A program made the position numbers and the translations under genes. A stretch of DNA of 64,000 nt. Source: Fontibacterium subtropicum. GTDB lineage: Bacteria > Pseudomonadota > Alphaproteobacteria > Pelagibacterales > Pelagibacteraceae. The stretch covers positions 124,001 through 188,000 of the forward strand of contig CBDDXD010000002.1 of assembly GCA_965235415.1 (NCBI GenBank). Direction: 5' to 3'. Within the stretch, counting starts at the first letter, position 1. Each line of letters opens with the position of its first letter. The notes under the pieces were generated by a model, which was not told where the DNA came from, did no database searches, and saw only the letters and a program-made list of their open reading frames with translations. Of this stretch, positions 37,616-46,333 are shown piece after piece.

Positions 37616-38486
37616 TGGTTGGTTAAATTTAAACAAACCCAAAGGATTTAGTTCGGCATATTGTTTAAATGTTATTAAGAGTAAATTTAAAAAAATCAAA
37701 ATAGGTCATGCTGGAACGTTAGATCCATTAGCGGAGGGTGTTTTGCCAATTGCACTAGGCGAGGCAACAAAAACTATTTCATTAATACATCTACAATTTA
37801 AAAGTTATTTGTTTGAAATACAGTGGGGATCAGAGACAGATACTTTAGATTTAGAGGGAAAAGTTATAAATCAAAATGAAATTTATCCGACAAAAAAAGA
37901 AGTTCAAAGTATTTTAAAAAAATTTATTGGATGGCAAATGCAAATGCCACCAAAATTTTCTGCAGTAAAAATTAATGGTAAAAGATCTTATGAACTTGCA
38001 AGAAATAATTTAGAATTTGATATGGAAAAGAGAAAAGTTTTTATAAAAAATATTAAATTATTAAAACACTCAAATAATAAAAGTCTTTTTTATATAAAAT
38101 GCGGAACTGGAACTTACATTCGAAGTCTAGCAAGAGATATTGCTAAATCCTTTGATGGATTTGCGTATGTCACTCAATTGGTTAGAACTCGATATGGAAA
38201 TTTTAGTATTAAGAACTCAAATAGCCTTGAAAAATTAATAGAAAAAGAAAGTACTGATAATTTTTTAAAATATGTGCTTGATATTCAGAGTGCTTTAATA
38301 CATATACCTAGCATTAAATTAAAAGATGAAAGAATTAATTTAATAAAGAATGGAATGAAAGTTAGTTTGGTTAATGAATTTGGAAAGGTTAGTTTAGAAA
38401 ATATTTATACTGAGGCTTTAAATAAGCCACTTGCTCTCGGATACCTTAAGTCTGGTTTTTTTTATCCAAGAAGAGTTTTTAATTAG
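37608..38486 (+). CDS. truB: tRNA pseudouridine-55 synthase
   Basis: 292 residues. Isomerises U55 in the T loop of tRNAs. Begins GWLNLNKPKGFSSAYCLNVI. The catalytic aspartate lies in IGHAGTLDPLAEGVLPIALG. MQMPPKFSAVKINGKRSYELA and CGTGTYIRSLARDIA are conserved blocks. It lies 4 bases before the rpsO start, and the tail is a short PUA-like end. Confidence 0.96.
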   Translation: MIDGWLNLNKPKGFSSAYCLNVIKSKFKKIKIGHAGTLDPLAEGVLPIALGEATKTISLIHLQFKSYLFEIQWGSETDTLDLEGKVINQNEIYPTKKEVQSILKKFIGWQMQMPPKFSAVKINGKRSYELARNNLEFDMEKRKVFIKNIKLLKHSNNKSLFYIKCGTGTYIRSLARDIAKSFDGFAYVTQLVRTRYGNFSIKNSNSLEKLIEKESTDNFLKYVLDIQSALIHIPSIKLKDERINLIKNGMKVSLVNEFGKVSLENIYTEALNKPLALGYLKSGFFYPRRVFN

Positions 38487-38490
38487 AAAA

Positions 38491-38760
38491 ATGACAAAAA
38501 AAATTCAAAATAAAGAAAGTGTTTATAAAGATTTAAAACAGCACGCTAAAGATGTTGGTTCTTCAGAAGTTCAAATTGCTATTTTAACTGAGCGAATTAG
38601 ATATTTAACTGAACATTTTGAAAAAAATAAAAAAGATAAACATTCGTATACGGGATTAACGACATTGGTGAATAGAAGAAAAAAACTATTAGATTATCTC
38701 AGCAAAACTAATGCAACCAATTATAAAAAGATCTTAGAAAAGCTGAATATCAGAAAATAA
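38491..38760 (+). CDS. rpsO: 30S ribosomal protein S15
   Basis: 89 residues from the ATG at 38,491, the standard length; an in-frame extension to 38,431 lies inside truB and is not real. SSEVQIAILTERIRYLTEHF and SYTGLTTLVNRRKKLLDYL are the helical rRNA-binding blocks. It lies 6 bases before pnp; the rpsO-pnp pairing is near universal in proteobacteria. Confidence 0.98.
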   Translation: MTKKIQNKESVYKDLKQHAKDVGSSEVQIAILTERIRYLTEHFEKNKKDKHSYTGLTTLVNRRKKLLDYLSKTNATNYKKILEKLNIRK

Positions 38761-38766
38761 ATTTTA

Positions 38767-40842
38767 ATGTTTAAAATCGTAAAGAAAGAGATCGTTTGGG
38801 GAGGTAAGAAATTATCTATAGAATCTGGAAAAATCGCTCGTCAAGCAGATGGTGCGGTTATTTTAACTTCAGGAGATACAGTTATTTTAGCAACAGTTGT
38901 TGGTGAAAAAAAAGCTAAACCCGATGTAGATTTTTTTCCTCTTACAGTAAATTATCAAGAAAAATATTACGCTTCAGGAAAAATTCCAGGTGGATACTTC
39001 AAAAGAGAAGCAAGACCTACAGAGAGCGAAACTTTAATATCAAGATTAATTGACAGACCTATCAGACCTTTATTTCCAGAAGGATTTAGAAATGAAGTTC
39101 AAGTTTTGCCAACTGTACTTTCATATGAAAAAGACAATGATCCAGAAATATTAGCTTTAATTGCAGCCTCAGCGGCATTAGCTATTTCAGGAATTCCTTT
39201 TATGGGACCAGTTGCAGCTTCTAAAGTTGGCTACATTAATAACAATTTTGTTTTAAATCCAACAAAAGAACAATTAAAAGACTCTCAATTAGAACTTGTT
39301 GTTGCAGGAACTAAAGATGCAGTTTTAATGGTGGAGTCTGAAGCATCAGGATTAACAGAAAAAATAATGTTAGATGCTGTAAAATTTGGTCATGAACAAT
39401 TTGGACCAGTAATTAAAATGATTAACGAATTTGCTACAGAATGTAAAAAAGAAACATGGGTTGTTGAGACGAAAGATCTAAAAGATGTAAAAAATAATTT
39501 ATTAAAAAATATTAAAAATGATTTAGTAGAAGCATTTTCTGAACCAGATAAAAAGAAAAGAAGTGAATTAATTAGTGTAGCAAAAGAAAAATCGTTAGCG
39601 CTTTACCCAGATTCAGAAGAATTTAGCATAATGGATGTGGAGTCTCAGTTTAAAGATATCGAAAAAGAAATTGTTAGAACAAAAATTCTTAAAGAAAAGA
39701 AAAGAATTGACGGAAGAGGACTTGCAGATATTAGACCGATTAAGTGTGAGGTAGGTATATTACCACGAGCACATGGTTCTGCTTTATTTACAAGAGGCGA
39801 AACACAAGCAATTGTCGTTACAACTCTTGGAACCTCAGAAGATGAGCAAAGAATAGAAAGTTTAGATGGATTACAAAGATCTAGATTCATGTTGCATTAT
39901 AACTTTCCACCATTTTCAGTTGGAGAGGTTGGCAGAATTGGAACTGGAAGACGTGAAATTGGTCATGGTAAATTAGCGTGGCGTGCTGTTAATTCGATTT
40001 TACCTAAAAAAGAGGATTTTCCCTATACCTTTAGATTAGTTTCAGAAATTACCGAGTCAAATGGTTCATCTTCAATGGCAACGGTTTGTGGATCATCTCT
40101 TGCTTTAATGGATGCTGGAGTTCCAATTAAAAAGCCAGTTGCTGGAATTGCAATGGGTTTAATTAAAGAAGGAGCTGATTACTCAGTACTATCTGACATC
40201 TTGGGAGATGAAGATCATTTAGGAGACATGGATTTTAAGGTTGCAGGAACCGAAGATGGAATTACTTCATTACAAATGGATATTAAAATTACAGGTATTA
40301 CATTTGAAATTATGGAAAAGGCATTGTCACAAGCAAAGGACGGTAGAATTCATATTTTAGGTGAAATGAACAAAGCACTGAAAGTTTCGAGAAAAGATTT
40401 ATCAAAACATACTCCAAAAATGGAAAAAGTAACTGTCGATAAAAAAGATATCGCTGCCATTATTGGAAAAGGCGGAGTGACAATAAGAGAGATCGTTGAA
40501 TTATCAGGTGCTAAAGTTGATATTAGTGACGATGGAATCGTAACTATTGCTGCACCCGATGAAGCTTCAAGAAATAAAGCTTTAGAAATGGTAAAAAGTA
40601 TTATTGCAAAAGCAGAAGTTGGTAAAATTTACTCCGGCAAAGTAGTTAAAATTATGGAATTTGGAGCTTTTGTAAATTTCTTAGGAAAACAAGATGGTCT
40701 AGTTCATATCTCTGAACTTGCAGCAAAAAGGGTTGAGAAAGTAAGCGATGTTGTAAAAGAGGGTGATGAAGTTAAAGTTAAAGTTTTAGGATTTGATAAA
40801 GGAAAAGTTAAACTATCAATTAAACAAGCTTTAGACAGCTAA
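38767..40842 (+). CDS. pnp: Polynucleotide phosphorylase
   Basis: 691 residues. 3'-to-5' phosphorolytic RNA decay, core of the degradosome. Two RNase-PH repeats: first SGDTVILATVVGEKKAKPDVDFFPLTVNYQEK is split here as SGDTVILATVVGEKKAKPDV and DFFPLTVNYQ; second FTRGETQAIVVTTLG and FPPFSVGEVGRIG. KH domain with IIGKGGVTIREI, and an S1 domain (SGKVVKIMEFGAFVNFLG) close the protein. Stop overlaps the convergent fabI stop by four bases (CTAA). Confidence 0.98.
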   Translation: MFKIVKKEIVWGGKKLSIESGKIARQADGAVILTSGDTVILATVVGEKKAKPDVDFFPLTVNYQEKYYASGKIPGGYFKREARPTESETLISRLIDRPIRPLFPEGFRNEVQVLPTVLSYEKDNDPEILALIAASAALAISGIPFMGPVAASKVGYINNNFVLNPTKEQLKDSQLELVVAGTKDAVLMVESEASGLTEKIMLDAVKFGHEQFGPVIKMINEFATECKKETWVVETKDLKDVKNNLLKNIKNDLVEAFSEPDKKKRSELISVAKEKSLALYPDSEEFSIMDVESQFKDIEKEIVRTKILKEKKRIDGRGLADIRPIKCEVGILPRAHGSALFTRGETQAIVVTTLGTSEDEQRIESLDGLQRSRFMLHYNFPPFSVGEVGRIGTGRREIGHGKLAWRAVNSILPKKEDFPYTFRLVSEITESNGSSSMATVCGSSLALMDAGVPIKKPVAGIAMGLIKEGADYSVLSDILGDEDHLGDMDFKVAGTEDGITSLQMDIKITGITFEIMEKALSQAKDGRIHILGEMNKALKVSRKDLSKHTPKMEKVTVDKKDIAAIIGKGGVTIREIVELSGAKVDISDDGIVTIAAPDEASRNKALEMVKSIIAKAEVGKIYSGKVVKIMEFGAFVNFLGKQDGLVHISELAAKRVEKVSDVVKEGDEVKVKVLGFDKGKVKLSIKQALDS

Positions 40843-41627
40843 GCCTGCATATTCTTAGGGTTTGGCATACCAACGATATTATAGCCTGCATCTACATAGT
40901 GAATTTCGCCAGTAACACCCATTGCTAGATCGCTTAGTAGATAAACCGCAGCTCCACCCACATCATTAATATCAACGTTTCTCTTTAGTGGAGAATGATT
41001 TTCATTCCATTTATATAAAAATTTAGCATCTCCAATTGCTGAGGCTGCCAAAGTTTTAATAGGACCTGCACTAATGGCATTTACTCTAATTCCATTTGAT
41101 CCAAGATCAACGGATAAATATTTAACACTTGTTTCAAGGGCAGCTTTACAAACTCCCATGACGTTATAATTTGGAATAACTTTGTCAGCACAATAAGTTA
41201 AAGTAATAAAGCTTGAACCTGGTTTCATTATTTTAGAAGCTTCTCTGCAAACTTCTGTAAAAGAAAAACAAGAAATTAACATACTGTTTGAAAAATTTTC
41301 TCGAGACGTATTTAAGTATTGCCCTGATAATTCTGATTTATCTGAAAATGCGATAGCGTGAACTACAAAGTCTAAATGTCCCCATTTATTTTTAATATCA
41401 TGGAAAGTTTTAATAATTTCTTCTTTTTTTTCTACATTACAATCTAAGGTAAATTTTGAACCTAAAGACTCCGCAAGAGGAATAACTCTTTTCTTTAAAG
41501 CGTCACCTACGTATGTAAATGCAAGCTCAGCTCCATGTTCATTTAATTTTTTTGCAATGCCCCAAGCAATTGAACGATCGTTGGCAACACCCATGATTAA
41601 TCCTTTTTTGCCTTGCATTAATTTCAT
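40839..41627 (-). CDS. fabI: Enoyl-ACP reductase (NADH) FabI
   Basis: 262 residues from the ATG at 41,627, one base past the fabB stop; an in-frame ATG at 41,642 inside fabB would add five residues. Last reduction of the fatty-acid elongation cycle. Short-chain dehydrogenase fold: GKKGLIMGVANDRSIAWGIA binds NAD, and the catalytic Tyr-x6-Lys lies in YNVMGVCKAALE. RVNAISAGPIKTLAASAIGD is conserved in FabI. Last gene of fabA-fabB-fabI. Confidence 0.95.
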   Translation of the reverse strand: MKLMQGKKGLIMGVANDRSIAWGIAKKLNEHGAELAFTYVGDALKKRVIPLAESLGSKFTLDCNVEKKEEIIKTFHDIKNKWGHLDFVVHAIAFSDKSELSGQYLNTSRENFSNSMLISCFSFTEVCREASKIMKPGSSFITLTYCADKVIPNYNVMGVCKAALETSVKYLSVDLGSNGIRVNAISAGPIKTLAASAIGDAKFLYKWNENHSPLKRNVDINDVGGAAVYLLSDLAMGVTGEIHYVDAGYNIVGMPNPKNMQA

Positions 41628-41628
41628 A

Positions 41629-42846
41629 TCAAATACTTTCAAATACTAGAGTTGCATTTGTTCCGCCGAAACCAAAGCTATTAGACATTACACAATTTAA
41701 ATCTACATTTTTTTTAACCTCAGTCACAATAGGCAATCCTTTTATTTTTTCATCCAAATCCTTCACGTTTGCAGATGCTGCTATAAATTTATTTTTCATC
41801 ATTAATAAACAGTAAATAGCTTCTTGAACTGATGTTGCACCAAGTGAATGTCCAGTGATTGATTTTGTTGAACTAAAAAGAGGAACTTTATCTTTAAAAA
41901 CTTCTTTCATTGCTTCAATTTCTTTTGTATCTCCTACTGGGGTAGAAGTTCCGTGAGTGTTAACATAATCTACCTTGGAGCTTCTTAAATTTTGCATAGA
42001 CATTTTCATGCATCTTACAGCTCCTTCACCAGAAGGCGCGACCATATCATAACCGTCAGACGTAGCCCCATATCCTGTAATTTCGGCTATAATTTTAGCT
42101 CCCCTAGCTTTAGCGTGCTCATACTCTTCTAAAACGATAACACCGCCTCCTCCTGCGATTACAAACCCATCTCTGCTTGAATCGTAAGGTCTAGAAGCAG
42201 TTTGTGGAGTATCATTATATTTTGATGATAATGCGGTCATTGCATCAAACATTGCAGAAAGACTCCAATCTATCTCTTCACCACCCCCTGCAAAAACAAT
42301 ATCTTGTTTTCCAAATTGAATAAGTTCCATAGCATTACCAATACAATGTGCGCTCGTTGCACAAGCAGAACTAATTGAATAGTTAACCCCTTTAATTTTA
42401 AAAGGCGTTGCAAGAGTTGCAGAGCATGTACTTGCCATTGTTCTTGGCACAATAAAAGGGCCCATTTTTTTAGGACCTGACGCTCTTGTTGAATCAATTG
42501 CGAACATAACGTTCTTAATTGAAGGACCTCCAGATCCAATAATAATTCCAGTTTTCTCATTGCTAATTTCTTTTTCAGTAAGACCAGATTCTTCAATAGC
42601 CTCTTTCATTGAAAGATAAGCATAAGCAGAGCCATCTCCCATAAATCTTAAAACTTTTCTATCAATTAAATCGTCGTATTTGATTTTTGGAATGCCACAG
42701 ACTTGGCTTTTAAAATTATATTTTTTATATTCTTCAGAAAAGGTTATTCCAGACTTTGTATTAAGAAGAGAATCTAAAACTTCTTTTTTATTATTACCAA
42801 TACATGACACAATGCCAGAACCTGTTATTACTACTCTTCGCATCAA
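41629..42846 (-). CDS. fabB: 3-oxoacyl-ACP synthase I (FabB)
   Basis: 405 residues. Elongating condensing enzyme needed for unsaturated fatty acids. The thiolase fold has catalytic Cys in SISSACATSAHCIGNAME, His in YVNTHGTSTPVGDT and His in SITGHSLGATSVQEAIY. The GATSVQEAIY text and the fabA partner favour FabB over FabF. It lies 6 bases after fabA and couples to fabI. Confidence 0.96.
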   Translation of the reverse strand: MMRRVVITGSGIVSCIGNNKKEVLDSLLNTKSGITFSEEYKKYNFKSQVCGIPKIKYDDLIDRKVLRFMGDGSAYAYLSMKEAIEESGLTEKEISNEKTGIIIGSGGPSIKNVMFAIDSTRASGPKKMGPFIVPRTMASTCSATLATPFKIKGVNYSISSACATSAHCIGNAMELIQFGKQDIVFAGGGEEIDWSLSAMFDAMTALSSKYNDTPQTASRPYDSSRDGFVIAGGGGVIVLEEYEHAKARGAKIIAEITGYGATSDGYDMVAPSGEGAVRCMKMSMQNLRSSKVDYVNTHGTSTPVGDTKEIEAMKEVFKDKVPLFSSTKSITGHSLGATSVQEAIYCLLMMKNKFIAASANVKDLDEKIKGLPIVTEVKKNVDLNCVMSNSFGFGGTNATLVFESI

Positions 42847-42852
42847 TTCTCC

Positions 42853-43359
42853 TTAGCTTTTAAACAAACCAACTTTAAGATTTTTAGCGTTATATATTTC
42901 TTTACTGTCAGCAAAGACTAAACCATCAGCCAAACCAACACAAGTTTCGCCTTTTCTTAGTAATCTTTTGATATTAATGACATATTTTACAAGTTTTACT
43001 TGTTTTACAACTTCACCTGTAAATTTTACTTCATTAACACCAAGTGCCCGACCATGACCAGGATTGCCTAACCAACCAAGATAAAATCCTAACAGCTGCC
43101 ACATAGCATCTAACCCTAAACATCCTGGCATCACAGGATCTCCTTTAAAATGACATTCGAAAAACCATAAATTATCTTTGATGTCTAATTCTGCTAAAAT
43201 TTCACCTTTATTAAATAATCCACCATCAGATGTGATAGAGGTAATTCTATCAAACATTAACATCGGTGGAGCAGGTAATTTTGCATTACCAGGTCCAAAC
43301 ATTTTCCCTTCAGCACAATCAAGCAGATCTTGATAGTTGTATTTATTTTGTTGTTTCAT
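42853..43359 (-). CDS. fabA: 3-hydroxydecanoyl-ACP dehydratase/isomerase FabA
   Basis: 168 residues, standard length. Dehydrates 3-hydroxydecanoyl-ACP and isomerises it, the branch point to unsaturated lipids. The active-site His lies in WFFECHFKGDPVMPGCLG and the Asp in LGLDAMWQLLGFYLGWLG. First gene of the leftward fab operon. A 71-base gap separates it from the upstream SH3 gene, so its promoter should be there. Confidence 0.97.
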   Translation of the reverse strand: MKQQNKYNYQDLLDCAEGKMFGPGNAKLPAPPMLMFDRITSITSDGGLFNKGEILAELDIKDNLWFFECHFKGDPVMPGCLGLDAMWQLLGFYLGWLGNPGHGRALGVNEVKFTGEVVKQVKLVKYVINIKRLLRKGETCVGLADGLVFADSKEIYNAKNLKVGLFKS

Positions 43360-43430
43360 GAAATCTATAGAGAATTAAAATTATTGATAATTATTTGTTA
43401 ATTTACAGTTTAATAGAGAATTTTACAAAT

Positions 43431-43910
43431 TTAATTGATAATTTCTTTATTTTCTAAGCCCCAAACGTGATCGGTTTGAATCCATCCTCTATATTTTTGA
43501 ATTTCAACCAAACACCAATTTGGAATGCATTTTTTAATAGAGGCAGCTTCTAAATTCCCAATTTTAATAATTGGTCTTGAATAGATTGTTGCACTTTTAA
43601 AAAGAACAATTCCATCCTTCAAAGTTAATAAAGTTCTTTTTCTAGAAAGTTGGCTTAAATGAACCCAACCAATATCGCCTTGATAGTCTTTGACTTTTCT
43701 CCATACTTCAAACTCGTCAATTACTTCAACGGGCATATTTTTTTTTTCATATACGAATGCAATAGGATGGGCAGGCGAGGGTCCAATTCTTAGATTTGCA
43801 ACGCTGGTTCTAATGCTAAGATACTTTTTAGTAATAACTTTTTGTGCCAGTAAATCTGCACTTGTAAAAATAATAAAAGATAAAATAATAATTATTGATT
43901 TAAACTTCAT
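43431..43910 (-). CDS. Secreted bacterial SH3-like domain protein
   Basis: 159 residues. A signal peptide (KFKSIIIILSFIIFTSADLLA) precedes two SH3b-like repeats. The first (about 30-90) carries TSVANLRIGPSPAHPIAFV and VWRKVKDYQGDIGWVHLSQL; the second (95-155) NWCLVEIQKYRGWIQTDHVWG. This is the alphaproteobacterial SH3_4 type. Likely binds cell-wall glycan or peptide in the periplasm; the exact role is unknown. Its start overlaps the ThiF-family gene by 4 bases, so it ends the ubiE-to-SH3 leftward run. Confidence 0.85.
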   Translation of the reverse strand: MKFKSIIIILSFIIFTSADLLAQKVITKKYLSIRTSVANLRIGPSPAHPIAFVYEKKNMPVEVIDEFEVWRKVKDYQGDIGWVHLSQLSRKRTLLTLKDGIVLFKSATIYSRPIIKIGNLEAASIKKCIPNWCLVEIQKYRGWIQTDHVWGLENKEIIN

Positions 43911-44659
43911 TTAATCTCTTTAATGCAATTTTTGTTTTTATTTAATTTAATTTTTTTTATTAAAAGACTCTCAGCGTTAATAATTAAAATATTTCCACAT
44001 AATGAATTTTCAAAATTTAATATTTCACGAATTGCCTCATTAGCCATAATTGTTCCAACCATCCCCGCAAGAGTAGACAAAACCCCCTCATTTTGGCAAT
44101 CCATCATATCTCCACTTGGAATTTCTGGCATAAAACATCTAAGACAAGGGGAGTTTTTATTTTTAAAATTAAAAACAAAAACATGACCATCGAACTTACT
44201 GATAGCTCCGCAAATTAAGATTTTTTTATTTTTATAACAATAATCGTTAATTAATAATTTTGATTTAAAACTATCGGTCCCATCGATGATAAGATCATAT
44301 CTTTTTGCAATCTTATTTATATTATTACTATCAATTTTATTTTTAAATTTTATAATTTTAATTTTAGAATTAATTTTTTTTAATCTTTTTTCAGTAATAT
44401 CAACTTTAAACTTATTAACGTCTTCTTCATTAAATAAAATTTGTCGGTGTAAATTTGAGATATCTATTTTATCATCATCAACGATGCCAATATTGTTTAT
44501 TCCAGATGACGCAAGATAGAGTGCAACAGGCGAGCCTAATCCACCAACACCAATAATGAGAACTTTTGTATCGATGATTTTCTTTTGACCAAAGCTGCCG
44601 ATTTTTTTTAAATTGATATGAGCAATGTATCTTTTGACATCATCATAACTAAGTTTCAT
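43907..44659 (-). CDS. ThiF/MoeB/HesA-family adenylyltransferase
   Basis: 250 residues. Adenylates the C-terminal glycine of a small sulfur carrier (ThiS or MoaD type). GVGGLGSPVALYLASSGINN is the nucleotide loop, LHRQILFNEEDV follows, and DCQNEGVLSTLAGMVG holds the conserved cysteine. The zinc-binding CLRC is present, but the second CxxC near the C-terminus is reduced to one cysteine (KNCIKEIK). No rhodanese domain. Whether it serves thiamine or molybdopterin cannot be decided. Confidence 0.85.
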   Translation of the reverse strand: MKLSYDDVKRYIAHINLKKIGSFGQKKIIDTKVLIIGVGGLGSPVALYLASSGINNIGIVDDDKIDISNLHRQILFNEEDVNKFKVDITEKRLKKINSKIKIIKFKNKIDSNNINKIAKRYDLIIDGTDSFKSKLLINDYCYKNKKILICGAISKFDGHVFVFNFKNKNSPCLRCFMPEIPSGDMMDCQNEGVLSTLAGMVGTIMANEAIREILNFENSLCGNILIINAESLLIKKIKLNKNKNCIKEIK

Positions 44660-44665
44660 GAATAT

Positions 44666-45106
44666 TTATCGGCCGGTTGAACCAAATCCACCGCTTCCAC
44701 GAACCGATTCAGGAAGTGTATCAACCTCAACTAATTCAGCTTTTACAACAGGGCAAAGCACCATCTGTGCAATTCTTTGTCCTGGTTCAATTTTAAAATT
44801 TTCTAAACTTAAGTTTATTAATATGACTTTAATTTCACCTCGATAATCAGCATCCACTGTTCCAGGCGTATTTAAAACGCTAATTCCATTCTTTGCTGCA
44901 AGTCCCGATCTTGGTCTTACTTGTATTTCATAATTTTCAGGGATGGCTACAGATAAACCAGTCGGTACTAATGTTCGCTCATTAGGCTTTAATATTATTT
45001 CTTTATCAATATTAGCAATTAAATCTAAACCAGAAGAGCCTACTGTTTCATATTTAGGCAGATCTTTATGTTTATAATTTATTTTTTTTACTAAAATCTT
45101 AACCAT
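44666..45106 (-). CDS. dut: dUTP diphosphatase
   Basis: 146 residues. Hydrolyses dUTP to dUMP. Motifs: SSGLDLIANID (1), RPRSGLAAKNGI (2), TPGTVDADYRGEIKVIL (3), GQRIAQMVL (4) and GSGGFGSTGR (5, the flexible tail), all intact. It overlaps coaBC by one base (TAATG); coaBC-dut linkage is classical in proteobacteria. Confidence 0.98.
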   Translation of the reverse strand: MVKILVKKINYKHKDLPKYETVGSSGLDLIANIDKEIILKPNERTLVPTGLSVAIPENYEIQVRPRSGLAAKNGISVLNTPGTVDADYRGEIKVILINLSLENFKIEPGQRIAQMVLCPVVKAELVEVDTLPESVRGSGGFGSTGR

Positions 45107-46329
45107 TACTGAATAAGGGCGTGAAGTATTTTATTAGATAGTTTTTTTGCAATTTCTGATTTTGTTGTTTTATTAAATTTCTCAACTTCTTTATTTTTAG
45201 AAATTAAAAAAATTTCATTATAATCTGAGTTAAAACCAATAGATTTATCAGCCACATTATTAGCTACAATCCAGTCACAGTGTTTATTTTGGATTTTCTT
45301 TTGTGCATTTTCAATTATGTTTTTAGTCTCCGCTGCAAAGCCAACCACCAGTCTTGGTCGATTAATATTTTGGCTAGCGATGAAAGATAAAATATCGATA
45401 TTTTTTTCAAGTTCTAAATTAAAATCTTCTAATCCTTCTTTTTTTATTTTTTCTTCATTGTAGTTTTTGATTTTAAAATCGGAAACCGCAGCCGTGCAAA
45501 CAGCAACATCTACTGGCAAATTATCTTTGCAAGCTTCAAACATTTGTTTAGCAGTTGTAACATTGATTACTTCAAGATTGTCCTGATTTTTAATATCTAA
45601 AGAATTTGGACCAATAACTAATTTTGTTTTAAATCCGATATCATTTAATGATTTTGCAATCTCAAATCCTTGTTTTCCAGAAGACTCATTCGATAAAAAT
45701 CTTACCGGATCAATATACTCCCTAGTCGATCCTGCTGTTACTAATGCTTTTAAATTTTTATTATTGAATAAATTTTTTGAAAGAAAATAATTTTTGATGG
45801 TTAGAATAATTTCCTCAGGAGATGACATTTTGCCAACCCCTACTTCTCCACACGCCATTTCACCAACAGCAGGTCCAATAAATTTATATTTAAATTGAAT
45901 AAGCTTTTGAAAATTTTCTTGGGTAGCTTGGTTATTCCACATCTCAACATTCATAGCTGGAGCAAGGAAAATAGGCTTGTTAGAGGCCATGATAACCGTT
46001 GTTGCAAAATCTTTAGCTTCACCGTGCGCAAAATTTGCCATTAGATTAGCTGTAGTTGGAGCAACGAGTATTAAATCACACCATCTAGATAGCGCAATAT
46101 GATCCATTTCTCCTTCATTATTGGGATCAAATAGGTTTTCAAAAACTTTATTTTTAGAAAGAGCTGAAATTGATAATGGCGTTACAAATTCTTTTCCAGA
46201 ATTAGTTAGAATAGTTTTAACTTCACAGTTATTTTTTCTAAGCTCTCTAATAACATCGAGAACCTTATAAGCGGCTATTCCGCCACCAATAATGATTAAA
46301 ATCTTCTTATTCTCAATTGAATTTAGCAT
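45106..46329 (-). CDS. coaBC: Bifunctional phosphopantothenoylcysteine decarboxylase/synthetase
   Basis: 407 residues. Two steps of coenzyme A synthesis. The CoaC flavoprotein half (1-185) holds IIGGGIAAYKVLDVIRELRK, LAPAMNVEMWNN and the substrate clamp GEMACGEVGVGKM. The CoaB half (190-407) starts LKALVTAGSTREYIDPVRFL, with SSGKQGFEIAK and the CAAVSDFK block. It lies 4 bases after ubiB. Confidence 0.97.
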   Translation of the reverse strand: MLNSIENKKILIIIGGGIAAYKVLDVIRELRKNNCEVKTILTNSGKEFVTPLSISALSKNKVFENLFDPNNEGEMDHIALSRWCDLILVAPTTANLMANFAHGEAKDFATTVIMASNKPIFLAPAMNVEMWNNQATQENFQKLIQFKYKFIGPAVGEMACGEVGVGKMSSPEEIILTIKNYFLSKNLFNNKNLKALVTAGSTREYIDPVRFLSNESSGKQGFEIAKSLNDIGFKTKLVIGPNSLDIKNQDNLEVINVTTAKQMFEACKDNLPVDVAVCTAAVSDFKIKNYNEEKIKKEGLEDFNLELEKNIDILSFIASQNINRPRLVVGFAAETKNIIENAQKKIQNKHCDWIVANNVADKSIGFNSDYNEIFLISKNKEVEKFNKTTKSEIAKKLSNKILHALIQ

Positions 46330-46333
46330 CGCG

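Noticed and set aside
38431..38490. Longer N-terminus for ribosomal protein S15
   Set aside because: It lies within truB and S15 is 89 residues from the downstream ATG.
42270..42596. A 108-residue leftward frame inside fabB
   Set aside because: Leucine/glutamine-rich shadow of fabB with no homology signal or separate ribosome-binding site.
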